Below are positions 41,459 through 51,591 of a stretch of 64,000 bases of DNA, in pieces. The notes under the pieces are model-generated. The model ran no database searches and was not told where the DNA came from. It saw only the letters and a list, made by a program, of their open reading frames with translations. The position numbers and the translations under genes were made by a program. Within the stretch, counting starts at the first letter, position 1, and each line of letters begins with the position of its first letter. This stretch comes from Chlamydia trachomatis A/HAR-13 (GTDB taxonomy: Bacteria > Chlamydiota > Chlamydiia > Chlamydiales > Chlamydiaceae), in assembly GCF_000012125.1 (NCBI RefSeq), contig NC_007429.1, positions 930,001 through 994,000 on the forward strand. The letters are read 5' to 3'.

Positions 41459-44383
41459 ATGAAAACTGGGGATACCTATAGAAATTTTGTAGTCAAGTTG
41501 AGTCAGGATCTTCCCGAGATCGAGAGCAAGCTAATTGAAGTGGAACATACTCCGACCGGGGCAACGATCATGATGATCGTGAATGATGATGATGAAAATG
41601 TGTTCAATATTTCTTTTCGGACTTGCCCGCAAGATTCTAGTGGAGTGGCTCACGTACTCGAGCATATGGCCTTATGTGGGTCTGAGAGTTACCCAATTCG
41701 GGATCCTTTTTTCTCAATGACAAGACGTAGTTTAAATACCTTCATGAATGCGTTCACAGGGGCTGATTTCACTTGTTATCCTGCGGCTTCTCAGATACCA
41801 GAAGATTTTTATAATCTACTCAGTGTGTATATTGATGCCGTTTTCCATCCGTTGTTAACAGAGAACAGCTTTTTGCAAGAAGCTTGGAGATATGAACGGA
41901 CAGAGGAAGGAAATCTCTCTTACACTGGGATCGTCTTCAATGAAATGAAAGGGGCTTTGATGTCGGGAGAATCTCGGCTCAGCGAAGCGATGAATGCCGC
42001 ATTGTTCCCTTCGGTCACTTACGGTGTAAATTCGGGAGGAGATCCTAAAGCAATTGTTTCGCTGAATTTAGAAACGGTCCGCGCTTTTTATGAAAGTCAG
42101 TATACGCTCAGTCGTTGTCTTTTTTATTTTTATGGGAATATTAAACCTAGCCGTCATTTAGATTTCTTAGAGGAGAAATTGCTGAGACGTGTAGGGAAGG
42201 TAGAGAAGCAAAGTGTAACTCTTCCTCTGCAGAAACGTTTCAAAGAACCTGTACGTGTGATTGAAAGATATCCTTCCGATGGGGCAGATGAAGATAAGGT
42301 GCTTTTTGGATTAGCTTGGCTTACTTGTTCAATTTTTGATCAGCAAGATCTTCTTGCTTTACATGTTCTGGATCTAGTTTTAATGGGAACGGATGCAGCT
42401 CCTTTGAAATCTCGATTGCTGAAATCTGGATTATGTAAGCAAGTTGATATGAGTATTGACAGCGAACTTCATGAGATCCCTGTATATATCGTTTGTAGGG
42501 GATGTTCTCATTCAGGAAGTCAGAAACTGGAAAGTCTAATTTTAGCTAGTTTAGAGGAGATCCTTCAAGAGGGAATTCCGATGCATTTAGTTGAAGGAGC
42601 TGTGCATCAGCTAGAATTAGCAAGGAAGGAGATCGCAGGGTATTCTATTCCTTATGGATTATCATTGTTTTTCCGAGCAGGTCTACTAAGACAGCATGGA
42701 GGGAAAGCGGAGGATGGGTTAAGAATCCATACTTTGTTTGCTAACTTGCGAGAGAATATCCAAAAGCCAGATTATCTACCACGATTGGTGCGGAAGTATT
42801 TCTTAGATAACCCGCATTATGCTCGCGTCATCTTTCTCCCAGATTCTCAGTTGATTGCCCAAGAGAATAAAGAAGAACGTAATGTTCTACACACAATTCA
42901 AATGCAAATGAGTGAGGAAGAATTAGAGAGAGTAGAGGCAGTTTCTAAGCGTTTAGAAGCATATCAGTCGCAAGAAGAAGATTTGAATAAAGTGTTACCT
43001 CTATTTGCTTTGGACAAAGTTCCTTCCTTAGGGAAAGAGTTTGTGTTAGAGAAAGAAGTATTTGCAGAAGGTGAAGTTCTTCATCATGACTGTTTCACTA
43101 ATGATATTATTTTTGTGGAACTCGTTTTTGATCTTCCAGCTCTTTCGGCGGAAGAATTGCCATGGTTACGCCTTCTCGTTTTTGTTCTGTTACAGTTGGG
43201 AAGTGGGAATCGCTCTTACAAAGAGCACTTGGAATTTCTTTTAGAGCATACTGGTGGAGTGGATGTCCTTTATGAGTTCTCTTCTCAAGCTACAGATACT
43301 GATCGACTCTCACCCTCGATCAGTATCCGTGGTAAGGCTTTGATCTCCAAAGCAGAGTATCTGTTCCAAGTCATAAGAGAAACTTTAACAACAGTAGATT
43401 TCTCGGATATTGCGAGACTCAAAGAGCTTTTAATGCAGCATGCAGAGTCTCTAACAAATAGCGTGAGAAATAGCCCAATGGGATATGCGGTTAGTTTGGC
43501 CTGCTGCAATAAATCTATTGCGGGAGGCTTAGCATATCAGATGGCAGGACTTCCTTATGTCAAGTATATCCGAGAGCTGCTCAGTAATTTTGACTCTCAA
43601 GCACAGGAAATTATAGATCGGTTGCAAACGCTTTATAAGAAGTGTTTTGTTGGAAGACGGCAGCTTGTCATCAGTAGTAGTAAAGCTAATTATCAAGTTC
43701 TACATGATCAGCGATTTTTTGGTTTATTAGATGAGAGATTAGAGGGTGGAGAGCTCTGGAAAAATCCTGTTCTTGATGTCGTGAAAGATTCTCGAGGCAT
43801 TGTAATCCCCGCTCGAGGAGCTTACAATGTATTGGCATTTCCTCTAGGCTCACTTGCTTATGATCATCCAGATGCCGCAGTTCTTTCTGTTGCAGCAGAG
43901 GTTTTGGGGAATGTCATTTTACATACTAGAATTCGTGAGCAAGGAGGCGCTTACGGCTCTGGCGCTAGTGCAAACCTAGGGCGAGGTGCTTTTTATTGCT
44001 ATAGCTACCGAGATCCGGAAGTGGCTACTACCTATCAGGTATTGCTCCAAGGAATTCGTGATATGGCTGCGGGAGATTTCTCAGAAGAGGATGTGCATGA
44101 AGGAATTCTTGGTGTTATTCAGAATTTAGATGATCCGATTTCTCCAGGAAGTCGTGGATCTGCATCCTACTATCGTTCGCGGAGCGGTAAGGTGCCTTTC
44201 GTTCGTCAAGCTTTCCGTCAGGCTGTGTTATCTACAACTAAAGCACAAATTTGTGAGGTTGTACGTAATCGTCTTGAAGGATGCCTTTCCGAAGCCTCAT
44301 TTGTTTCTTTTGCTGGAGAAGAAATGCTACAGAAAAGCGCTAAAGAGCTTAATGAAGCATTCCAAATAGAGGCTGCATTTTAA
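41459..44383 (+). CDS. M16C zinc metalloprotease, presequence protease-like
   Basis: A 974-residue protease of the PreP/Falcilysin group (M16C). The inverted zinc motif is HVLEH (HVLEHMALCGSESYP, residues about 69-83), with R and Y residues in the C-terminal half (REQGGAYGSGASANLGRG) that close the substrate chamber. There is no signal peptide, so it should act in the cytoplasm on short peptides. From memory it is about CT824. It is convergent with rmuC, with only 13 bases between their ends. A second M16 family member (ptr) is at 15287. Confidence 0.88.
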   Translation: MKTGDTYRNFVVKLSQDLPEIESKLIEVEHTPTGATIMMIVNDDDENVFNISFRTCPQDSSGVAHVLEHMALCGSESYPIRDPFFSMTRRSLNTFMNAFTGADFTCYPAASQIPEDFYNLLSVYIDAVFHPLLTENSFLQEAWRYERTEEGNLSYTGIVFNEMKGALMSGESRLSEAMNAALFPSVTYGVNSGGDPKAIVSLNLETVRAFYESQYTLSRCLFYFYGNIKPSRHLDFLEEKLLRRVGKVEKQSVTLPLQKRFKEPVRVIERYPSDGADEDKVLFGLAWLTCSIFDQQDLLALHVLDLVLMGTDAAPLKSRLLKSGLCKQVDMSIDSELHEIPVYIVCRGCSHSGSQKLESLILASLEEILQEGIPMHLVEGAVHQLELARKEIAGYSIPYGLSLFFRAGLLRQHGGKAEDGLRIHTLFANLRENIQKPDYLPRLVRKYFLDNPHYARVIFLPDSQLIAQENKEERNVLHTIQMQMSEEELERVEAVSKRLEAYQSQEEDLNKVLPLFALDKVPSLGKEFVLEKEVFAEGEVLHHDCFTNDIIFVELVFDLPALSAEELPWLRLLVFVLLQLGSGNRSYKEHLEFLLEHTGGVDVLYEFSSQATDTDRLSPSISIRGKALISKAEYLFQVIRETLTTVDFSDIARLKELLMQHAESLTNSVRNSPMGYAVSLACCNKSIAGGLAYQMAGLPYVKYIRELLSNFDSQAQEIIDRLQTLYKKCFVGRRQLVISSSKANYQVLHDQRFFGLLDERLEGGELWKNPVLDVVKDSRGIVIPARGAYNVLAFPLGSLAYDHPDAAVLSVAAEVLGNVILHTRIREQGGAYGSGASANLGRGAFYCYSYRDPEVATTYQVLLQGIRDMAAGDFSEEDVHEGILGVIQNLDDPISPGSRGSASYYRSRSGKVPFVRQAFRQAVLSTTKAQICEVVRNRLEGCLSEASFVSFAGEEMLQKSAKELNEAFQIEAAF

Positions 44384-44406
44384 ATAAAACCAAAAGTTAT
44401 TGGTTT
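44380..44406 (-). terminator. Weak terminator between the M16C protease gene and rmuC
   Basis: Stem AAACCAA / TTGGTTT (44387-44393, 44400-44406) spans the 13-base gap between the converging genes. On the minus strand it is followed by TTTTATTT. Confidence 0.55.
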
Positions 44407-45680
44407 GAGGAAGGAGGCTTCAGATAAGAAGCCTCTGGGGATAAGCATTCTGCCAGATCGTTTTCGGGACAAGGAACCTTCGGAGAATGAGGTAGGGTGC
44501 TTACCTGAGAGAGTGCTTCGATTTTATTGTGGGAAGAAGAGAGCTCTAGTTTGTCAAAAGTTCTGAGGATAGGGAGAACTCTAGCAGAAAGACTAGAAGA
44601 CATGTCGTTATAGCTATGAACAGCTTGCCCTAAGTGTTTGCCTACCTTATGGAAATGGTCAAACAGTTTATGCATTCTTTGATAGAGGTCTTTTCCTAGT
44701 TGTCCAATTTCTCGAATCTGATTTTGTAAATTTTCTTGTTTCCAAACATGTGTGACCGTTTTTAATAAAGCCATTAAAGTCACAGGGCTGGAAAGAATCA
44801 CATTAGATTGTCCTGCATAGTCCATTAGTTCAGGAGCACAGCGAATAGCATCATTAAATAAACTTTCTCCAGGAAGAAAGAGAATGACAAATTCAGGGGA
44901 CTGCTCGAACTTATCCCAATAGCTTTTGGTTTTAAGAGTTTTAATATGGTCTTTTATTTTTTTTACTAGGTCAGTAGGATCCGCGTGATTATCCGTAAGG
45001 TACTCTTCAGAAAATGGAGTTTTAGCATCAATAACTAGACTGCGATTTTGCGGCAAACGAATGACAATGTCTGCTCGAGAAGAAGACTCACTGGAGTCTA
45101 CTGTTTGCGTGCTGTAGTCACAGTATTTCAACATGCCGGAAATTTCAAGGATTCTCTCTAGTTGAATTTCACCCCATCTTCCACGAGATCCAGGATGTTT
45201 CAAAATATTGGTAAGAGCCTGTGTTTCTCGCTCTAACTTCTGTTCTGCAGTGAGTAATTGAGAGAGTTGTTCTTTGAGAGCTCCACGGTCTTCGGCTTGC
45301 TTAGTTTCAAAATTTTCTAAGTCTTGTTTGAAAGCAGATAAGGTATTATGCACCGGAGCAAGAACAGAGGTAATGGCTTGAGTTTTCTCAGAAAAGAATT
45401 CTTGAGATTCTGTCTTCATGTCTCTAGCAAACGCCTGGGATACCGAAGTCAGTTTATGAGAGAACTCCTCCATAAGTTGTTCTTGACTTCGGCGAGTATC
45501 TAAAGACATTTGTAGAATAGCCTTGCTATGCTCCAGATCACGAATGATTTCGTGTTGTCGGGATAGCTTTTTGGTGAAAATTTTAAAGGAGAAGAGCACT
45601 CCCAGCGCTATTCCTAATGAAAAGAATGTAAAGTATAGACACACAGTTTGCGACAGCAAAGAAATAGCGAAGACACCCAT
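44397..45680 (-). CDS. rmuC: DNA recombination protein RmuC homolog
   Basis: A 427-residue protein of the RmuC family. An N-terminal membrane segment (about residues 5-32) is followed by a long coiled coil (about 35-150) and the conserved C-terminal nuclease-like domain (GSRGRWGEIQLERILEISGM, VIDAKTPFSEEYL, FVILFLPGESLFNDA). RmuC limits inversions at short inverted repeats in E. coli; its biochemical role is unproved. It is 3 bases downstream of pssA on the minus strand, an operon with no evident functional tie. Confidence 0.92.
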   Translation of the reverse strand: MGVFAISLLSQTVCLYFTFFSLGIALGVLFSFKIFTKKLSRQHEIIRDLEHSKAILQMSLDTRRSQEQLMEEFSHKLTSVSQAFARDMKTESQEFFSEKTQAITSVLAPVHNTLSAFKQDLENFETKQAEDRGALKEQLSQLLTAEQKLERETQALTNILKHPGSRGRWGEIQLERILEISGMLKYCDYSTQTVDSSESSSRADIVIRLPQNRSLVIDAKTPFSEEYLTDNHADPTDLVKKIKDHIKTLKTKSYWDKFEQSPEFVILFLPGESLFNDAIRCAPELMDYAGQSNVILSSPVTLMALLKTVTHVWKQENLQNQIREIGQLGKDLYQRMHKLFDHFHKVGKHLGQAVHSYNDMSSSLSARVLPILRTFDKLELSSSHNKIEALSQVSTLPHSPKVPCPENDLAECLSPEASYLKPPSSNQ

Positions 45681-45683
45681 ATA

Positions 45684-46475
45684 CTAAGAAGAAGATCTTT
45701 TATTAATAAAGGAAAAAACAGGAGCAACAACTAGCACGTATAACCAAGAGACAAGGAAAAATACTTGTGTGAAATGGTCCACTAGTCCCGAGAAGAAGAG
45801 ACAAGCCACTAACCCGATTCCCAGAACTAAAAGCGATGAGGAAACGCGAAAATGGAAGTGTTTTAATCCAGGGAAACGCCAGGTGGAAATCATTAAACAG
45901 CCACTGAGTAATAGGCCGAGAGAGACGAGAAGAACCCGAGCTCGTTCAGGAAGGCTGTTCAAGGTATCAGAGGCTAGTAGCACGCCTAAAGAGACTACAC
46001 ATGCTGCAGCGGCAGGAATAGGAAGTCCTGTAAATGTAGTTGCTTTTTCTCCCGTAGCGGCAAAGAGATTATAGCGTACTAAGCGGAGTACTCCACACAG
46101 AGAGTAGATGATACAAGTCACCAGGAGGAAAGAGGAACAAAAGGTTCCGCCGTATTCTCCATTCAAGCTTTTAATCGCAATTAAAGGAGGCGCTATGCCA
46201 AAAGTGATAGCGTCAGACAAAGAATCGAAGTGAGCACCGAAAGCACTTTCCGCTTTCATAATTCGTGCGACAGCTCCATCCGAAAAATCTGCAATCATAG
46301 CGCTAATAAGGAGTAGAGAGAGCCCCTGTAAGCGGTGCATGAGCTCTAGTGAAGAGGAAGTTTTCAACACGCTTTTGAAAATAATAAAGAGTCCGCAGCA
46401 AAGACCAAAAGCTGTAATGGCATTAGGGGTCACAACTCGGCGCTTACCACGAAGGTCTATTTCAATTCGATTCAT
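45684..46475 (-). CDS. pssA: CDP-diacylglycerol-serine O-phosphatidyltransferase
   Basis: A 263-residue inner membrane enzyme making phosphatidylserine. The CDP-alcohol phosphatidyltransferase motif is complete (DFSDGAVAR ... GAHFDSLSD), with about seven hydrophobic segments. It is the B. subtilis-like membrane type. rmuC follows at 3 bases. The 5' region carries a 16-bp palindrome at 46565-46580. Confidence 0.93.
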   Translation of the reverse strand: MNRIEIDLRGKRRVVTPNAITAFGLCCGLFIIFKSVLKTSSSLELMHRLQGLSLLLISAMIADFSDGAVARIMKAESAFGAHFDSLSDAITFGIAPPLIAIKSLNGEYGGTFCSSFLLVTCIIYSLCGVLRLVRYNLFAATGEKATTFTGLPIPAAAACVVSLGVLLASDTLNSLPERARVLLVSLGLLLSGCLMISTWRFPGLKHFHFRVSSSLLVLGIGLVACLFFSGLVDHFTQVFFLVSWLYVLVVAPVFSFINKRSSS

Positions 46476-46564
46476 ATCTTCCTCAGGAATCGCGGAAATT
46501 TATTACAGAAATCAGTGGGGCTTAGTTTATTTTTTTGTTGAGAAGCTTCTTTTTATGGCTTGAA

Positions 46565-46580
46565 TTTGCATTTATGCAAA
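46565..46580. repeat. 16-base palindrome upstream of pssA
   Basis: TTTGCAT-TT-ATGCAAA is perfectly symmetric and lies 90 bases upstream of the pssA start. A dimeric repressor site is possible but unproved. Confidence 0.5.
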
Positions 46581-46909
46581 CAAATATACATCTCCTTTGA
46601 CTTGGAACTTTCTAGTGCCAAAAGGACTAAACAGCGCATATTTTTTACATCTTTCTTTGTGAAGCCTAAGGTTATGTTACACAGAACATGTTTTCGGCAC
46701 TACACAGAAAACCCACAGATAGTTATGGTTATTGCGTGTTTTCCCTGAGCAAGTGAAATGATAGAGAGGTAAGCTGCTTCTTTTTGCAAGAAAAAAAGCA
46801 CAAAAAAGCTAGATGTTTTATGTAGGACATCATGCTTAAAAGTTTGCTCTCGAAAAGAAATTTTTCATCGCAGTTTATGCTATTTTTCAATTGCAGGAAA
46901 CGTTGCTAG

Positions 46910-46957
46910 CTTCTATATATGGTATACAAGAGCCGAGACGTTCACAATATCTTGGGT
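46910..46957. promoter_or_regulatory. Tandem NrdR-type operator boxes upstream of nrdA
   Basis: Two 16-base sites, 46910-46925 (core CTATATATGG) and 46942-46957 (core CAATATCTTG), match the NrdR consensus core CwAtATaTwG at 9 of 10 positions each. Their starts are 32 bases apart, about three helix turns, which is the spacing of known NrdR box pairs. They lie 150-200 bases upstream of the nrdA ATG. From memory Chlamydia encodes an NrdR (CT406), a dATP-sensing repressor of ribonucleotide reductase. Confidence 0.7.
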
Positions 46958-47110
46958 TTTTAGGGGCTCGCATACTCAAAGGATAATGCTCTGATTTTTT
47001 AAGTATAAGATAAGGGCTCTCTCTACCGTTTTTTTGACGGATAGGGGGACTAGAGGCGTCTTTGCTTCAAAATAGAGAATAATGCGTATTCAATGTTTAC
47101 AAGGATAGTT

Positions 47111-50100
47111 ATGGTCGATCTACAAGAAAAGCAATGCACAATTGTTAAGCGCAATGGAATGTTTGTTCCTTTCGATCGGAACCGTATTTTTCAGGCTTTA
47201 GAAGCAGCTTTTCGAGACACTCGCAGAATTGATGATCATATGCCTTTGCCTGAAGATCTGGAAAGTTCCATACGCTCGATAACGCATCAGGTAGTTAAAG
47301 AAGTTGTGCAAAAGATTACAGATGGACAAGTGGTTACTGTAGAGCGTATCCAAGATATGGTTGAAAGCCAACTATATGTGAATGGTTTGCAAGATGTTGC
47401 TCGCGATTATATTGTCTATCGCGATGACCGTAAAGCGCATCGGAAAAAATCTTGGCAAAGCCTATCCGTTGTTCGTCGTTGTGGGACTGTTGTACACTTT
47501 AATCCTATGAAAATTTCCGCCGCTTTGGAAAAAGCTTTCCGAGCTACCGATAAGACTGAGGGGATGACTCCAAGTTCTGTGCGAGAGGAAATCAATGCTT
47601 TGACGCAAAACATTGTCGCGGAAATAGAAGAATGTTGTCCTCAACAGGATAGACGCATTGATATCGAGAAGATTCAAGATATTGTTGAACAGCAACTAAT
47701 GGTTGTTGGGCATTATGCTGTTGCAAAGAACTATATTCTTTATCGAGAAGCTCGCGCTCGTGTTCGTGATAACAGAGAAGAGGACGGGAGTACAGAAAAG
47801 ACTATAGCAGAAGAAGCTGTTGAGGTGCTCAGTAAAGACGGTTCTACCTATACAATGACGCATTCGCAGTTGTTGGCTCATTTAGCGCGCGCTTGTAGTC
47901 GTTTTCCAGAAACGACAGATGCGGCGCTGCTTACCGATATGGCTTTCGCAAATTTCTATTCCGGTATCAAAGAGTCTGAAGTAGTACTGGCCTGTATTAT
48001 GGCGGCTCGTGCCAATATTGAAAAGGAGCCTGATTATGCCTTTGTTGCTGCAGAGCTCTTAATTGACGTTGTATATAAGGAAGCGTTAGGGAAATCGAAA
48101 TATGCTGAGGATTTAGAACAAGCACATCGCGATCATTTCAAACGCTACATCGCAGAAGGGGATACCTATCGTCTGAATGCTGAACTGAAACATCTTTTTG
48201 ATTTAGACGCGTTAGCCGATGCTATGGATCTATCTCGAGATCTACAGTTTTCTTACATGGGTATTCAAAATCTGTATGATCGTTATTTTAATCACCACGA
48301 AGGTTGCCGTTTAGAAACTCCCCAAATTTTTTGGATGCGCGTTGCTATGGGGTTGGCATTGAATGAGCAAGACAAGACTTCTTGGGCTATTACTTTTTAT
48401 AATTTGCTTTCGACATTCCGATATACACCAGCTACGCCAACCTTGTTCAATTCAGGTATGCGGCATTCTCAGTTAAGCTCTTGCTATCTTTCCACTGTAC
48501 AAGATAATTTGGTCAATATCTATAAGGTCATTGCTGATAACGCTATGCTATCTAAGTGGGCAGGAGGGATAGGTAATGATTGGACGGCGATTCGTGCAAC
48601 AGGGGCTTTAATTAAAGGAACCAATGGAAGAAGTCAGGGAGTAATTCCTTTTATTAAGGTGACAAATGATACAGCAGTCGCAGTGAATCAAGGTGGTAAA
48701 CGCAAGGGAGCTGTATGCGTCTATTTAGAAGTTTGGCACCTCGACTACGAAGATTTCCTTGAATTGAGAAAGAATACAGGGGATGAGCGTCGACGGGCTC
48801 ATGATGTCAATATAGCTAGCTGGATTCCAGATCTTTTCTTCAAACGTTTACAGCAAAAAGGGACATGGACTCTATTCAGCCCAGATGATGTTCCGGGATT
48901 ACACGATGCTTATGGGGAAGAATTTGAGCGTTTGTACGAAGAATATGAGCGGAAGGTTGATACCGGAGAGATTCGGTTATTCAAGAAGGTAGAAGCTGAA
49001 GATCTGTGGAGAAAAATGCTCAGCATGCTTTTTGAAACGGGACACCCATGGATGACTTTTAAAGATCCATCCAACATCCGTTCGGCTCAAGATCATAAAG
49101 GCGTGGTGCGTTGTTCCAATCTGTGTACGGAGATTTTGTTAAACTGCTCGGAGACAGAAACTGCTGTTTGTAATTTAGGATCGATTAACTTAGTTCAACA
49201 TATCGTAGGGGATGGGTTAGATGAGGAAAAACTCTCTGAGACGATCTCTATAGCAGTCCGTATGTTGGATAACGTGATTGATATTAACTTTTATCCAACA
49301 AAGGAAGCTAAAGAGGCGAACTTTGCTCACCGCGCTATTGGATTAGGGGTGATGGGATTCCAAGATGCCTTGTATAAGCTAGATATAAGCTATGCTTCGC
49401 AAGAAGCTGTAGAATTTGCTGACTACAGTTCAGAGTTGATTTCTTACTATGCGATTCAAGCTTCTTGTCTGCTCGCTAAAGAACGAGGCACTTACAGCTC
49501 TTATAAAGGATCGAAATGGGATAGAGGTTTGCTCCCTATTGATACGATTCAGTTGTTAGCGAACTATCGAGGAGAAGCAAATCTCCAGATGGATACGTCA
49601 TCAAGAAAAGATTGGGAACCTATCCGTAGTTTGGTTAAAGAGCATGGTATGCGACATTGTCAGCTTATGGCTATAGCTCCGACAGCGACGATCTCCAACA
49701 TTATAGGAGTAACTCAATCTATTGAGCCAACGTACAAACATTTGTTTGTGAAGTCTAATTTGTCCGGAGAATTCACGATTCCAAATGTGTATTTAATTGA
49801 GAAGTTGAAGAAATTAGGTATCTGGGATGCTGATATGTTAGATGACCTGAAATATTTTGATGGGTCTTTATTGGAAATCGAGCGTATACCAGATCACTTA
49901 AAACATATTTTCTTGACAGCTTTTGAGATTGAACCAGAATGGATTATCGAATGCGCGTCTCGAAGACAAAAATGGATTGATATGGGGCAATCCCTCAACC
50001 TTTATCTTGCCCAGCCAGACGGGAAAAAACTGTCGAATATGTATTTAACGGCTTGGAAAAAAGGTTTGAAAACTACGTATTATCTGAGATCTTCATCAGC

Positions 50101-50254
50101 AACGACCGTTGAAAAATCTTTTGTAGATATTAATAAGAGAGGAATTCAGCCTCGTTGGATGAAGAATAAGTCTGCTTCGGCAGGAATTATTGTTGAAAGA
50201 GCGAAGAAAGCACCTGTCTGTTCTTTGGAAGAAGGGTGTGAAGCATGTCAGTAA
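47111..50254 (+). CDS. nrdA: Ribonucleoside-diphosphate reductase, large subunit
   Basis: A 1047-residue class I large subunit, much longer than E. coli NrdA (about 760). The extra N-terminal part holds repeated ATP-cone domains: IVKRNGMFVPFDRNRIFQAL near residue 15, VVRRCGTVVHFNPMKISAAL near 125, and a third, more diverged, VLSKDGSTYTMTHSQLLAHL near 245. The catalytic barrel follows, with the active-site Cys in SSCYLSTVQ, NLCTEILLNC and the C-terminal redox pair in EEGCEACQ. I chose ATG 47111, with AAGGA 6 bases upstream, giving the known length; an ATG at 47093 adds 6 residues. It reduces NDPs to dNDPs with NrdB, 37 bases downstream. Confidence 0.97.
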   Translation: MVDLQEKQCTIVKRNGMFVPFDRNRIFQALEAAFRDTRRIDDHMPLPEDLESSIRSITHQVVKEVVQKITDGQVVTVERIQDMVESQLYVNGLQDVARDYIVYRDDRKAHRKKSWQSLSVVRRCGTVVHFNPMKISAALEKAFRATDKTEGMTPSSVREEINALTQNIVAEIEECCPQQDRRIDIEKIQDIVEQQLMVVGHYAVAKNYILYREARARVRDNREEDGSTEKTIAEEAVEVLSKDGSTYTMTHSQLLAHLARACSRFPETTDAALLTDMAFANFYSGIKESEVVLACIMAARANIEKEPDYAFVAAELLIDVVYKEALGKSKYAEDLEQAHRDHFKRYIAEGDTYRLNAELKHLFDLDALADAMDLSRDLQFSYMGIQNLYDRYFNHHEGCRLETPQIFWMRVAMGLALNEQDKTSWAITFYNLLSTFRYTPATPTLFNSGMRHSQLSSCYLSTVQDNLVNIYKVIADNAMLSKWAGGIGNDWTAIRATGALIKGTNGRSQGVIPFIKVTNDTAVAVNQGGKRKGAVCVYLEVWHLDYEDFLELRKNTGDERRRAHDVNIASWIPDLFFKRLQQKGTWTLFSPDDVPGLHDAYGEEFERLYEEYERKVDTGEIRLFKKVEAEDLWRKMLSMLFETGHPWMTFKDPSNIRSAQDHKGVVRCSNLCTEILLNCSETETAVCNLGSINLVQHIVGDGLDEEKLSETISIAVRMLDNVIDINFYPTKEAKEANFAHRAIGLGVMGFQDALYKLDISYASQEAVEFADYSSELISYYAIQASCLLAKERGTYSSYKGSKWDRGLLPIDTIQLLANYRGEANLQMDTSSRKDWEPIRSLVKEHGMRHCQLMAIAPTATISNIIGVTQSIEPTYKHLFVKSNLSGEFTIPNVYLIEKLKKLGIWDADMLDDLKYFDGSLLEIERIPDHLKHIFLTAFEIEPEWIIECASRRQKWIDMGQSLNLYLAQPDGKKLSNMYLTAWKKGLKTTYYLRSSSATTVEKSFVDINKRGIQPRWMKNKSASAGIIVERAKKAPVCSLEEGCEACQ

Positions 50255-50291
50255 TTAATCATATAAATTAACAATAAAATTAACGGTTCTT

Positions 50292-51332
50292 ATGCAAGCA
50301 GATATTTTAGATGGAAAACAGAAACGCGTTAATCTAAATAGTAAGCGTCTAGTGAACTGCAACCAGGTCGATGTCAACCAACTTGTTCCTATTAAGTACA
50401 AATGGGCTTGGGAACATTATTTGAATGGCTGCGCAAATAACTGGCTCCCTACAGAGATCCCCATGGGGAAAGACATCGAATTATGGAAGTCGGATCGTCT
50501 TTCTGAAGATGAGCGGCGAGTCATTCTTTTGAATTTAGGTTTTTTCAGCACCGCAGAGAGCTTGGTTGGGAATAATATTGTTCTAGCAATTTTTAAACAT
50601 GTAACTAATCCGGAAGCGAGACAATATCTTTTAAGACAAGCTTTTGAAGAAGCGGTTCACACGCACACATTTTTGTATATTTGTGAGTCACTCGGATTAG
50701 ACGAGAAAGAAATTTTCAATGCCTATAACGAGCGTGCTGCGATTAAGGCCAAAGATGATTTCCAGATGGAAATCACTGGCAAGGTATTGGATCCTAATTT
50801 TCGCACGGACTCTGTTGAGGGTCTACAGGAGTTTGTTAAAAACTTAGTAGGATACTACATCATTATGGAAGGGATTTTCTTCTATAGTGGGTTTGTGATG
50901 ATCCTTTCCTTCCACAGACAAAATAAGATGATTGGTATTGGAGAACAATATCAATACATCTTAAGAGATGAGACAATCCACTTGAACTTTGGTATTGATT
51001 TGATCAACGGGATAAAAGAAGAGAACCCGGGGATTTGGACTCCAGAGTTACAGCAAGAAATTGTCGAATTAATTAAGCGAGCTGTCGATTTAGAAATTGA
51101 GTATGCGCAAGACTGTCTCCCTAGAGGGATTTTGGGATTGAGAGCTTCGATGTTCATCGATTATGTGCAGCATATTGCAGACCGTCGTTTGGAAAGAATC
51201 GGATTAAAACCTATTTATCATACGAAAAACCCATTCCCTTGGATGAGCGAAACAATAGACCTTAATAAAGAGAAAAACTTCTTTGAAACAAGGGTTATAG
51301 AATATCAACATGCAGCAAGCTTAACTTGGTAG
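50292..51332 (+). CDS. nrdB: Ribonucleoside-diphosphate reductase, small subunit (class Ic)
   Basis: A 346-residue ferritin-like subunit. Metal ligands E89, E120, H123, E193, E227 and H230 are all present by counting. The position of the usual radical tyrosine is F127 instead (HTHTFLY). This is the known class Ic form of C. trachomatis, which uses a Mn(IV)/Fe(III) cofactor in place of a tyrosyl radical. Y222 (EQYQYIL), implicated in electron transfer to the cofactor, is also present. It is cotranscribed with nrdA and followed by a strong terminator. The lack of the Tyr is not damage. Confidence 0.98.
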   Translation: MQADILDGKQKRVNLNSKRLVNCNQVDVNQLVPIKYKWAWEHYLNGCANNWLPTEIPMGKDIELWKSDRLSEDERRVILLNLGFFSTAESLVGNNIVLAIFKHVTNPEARQYLLRQAFEEAVHTHTFLYICESLGLDEKEIFNAYNERAAIKAKDDFQMEITGKVLDPNFRTDSVEGLQEFVKNLVGYYIIMEGIFFYSGFVMILSFHRQNKMIGIGEQYQYILRDETIHLNFGIDLINGIKEENPGIWTPELQQEIVELIKRAVDLEIEYAQDCLPRGILGLRASMFIDYVQHIADRRLERIGLKPIYHTKNPFPWMSETIDLNKEKNFFETRVIEYQHAASLTW

Positions 51333-51353
51333 TCCTGATATCAAAATAGGAGA

Positions 51354-51385
51354 AAGCCTCAACCATAGAGTTGAGGCTTTTTTTT
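51354..51385 (+). terminator. Terminator of nrdAB
   Basis: Perfect 10-bp stem AAGCCTCAAC / GTTGAGGCTT (51354-51363, 51370-51379), a 6-base loop and a long T run. Confidence 0.95.
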
Positions 51386-51591
51386 GTCATACGGTAACCT
51401 GATAAGAATTTTTAGATTTTCAGGTTAGAAGTAAATGTATTTACCCATGAATTTTTTTTAATTTTCTCATAATATCTTGTAGCCCTTTTATTAAAATGGA
51501 AAAGGCTAGTCACCTCTCCTATGACTACTGTTAGAGTGGTGAGGTTTGGGGTTGGAGCAGGTGTAGCCTTTCGCATACGAAGTATTTTCCT

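Larger units (their letters stand above)
46476..47110. other. Long divergent intergenic region pssA / nrdA
   Basis: About 635 bases without a gene, unusually long for this genome. Small frames (46339-46748) have no ribosome binding site. It contains a palindrome (46565-46580), an A/T hairpin near 46772-46795, and two NrdR-like boxes at 46910-46957. I see no known structural RNA. Confidence 0.5.

Noticed and set aside
46560..46748. Plus-strand small frame in the pssA/nrdA gap
   Set aside because: No ribosome binding site, no family match and AT-rich composition; more likely non-coding.
50292..51332. Missing radical tyrosine in NrdB taken as an inactive gene
   Set aside because: F127 with all six metal ligands present is the known class Ic form in Chlamydia and is active.
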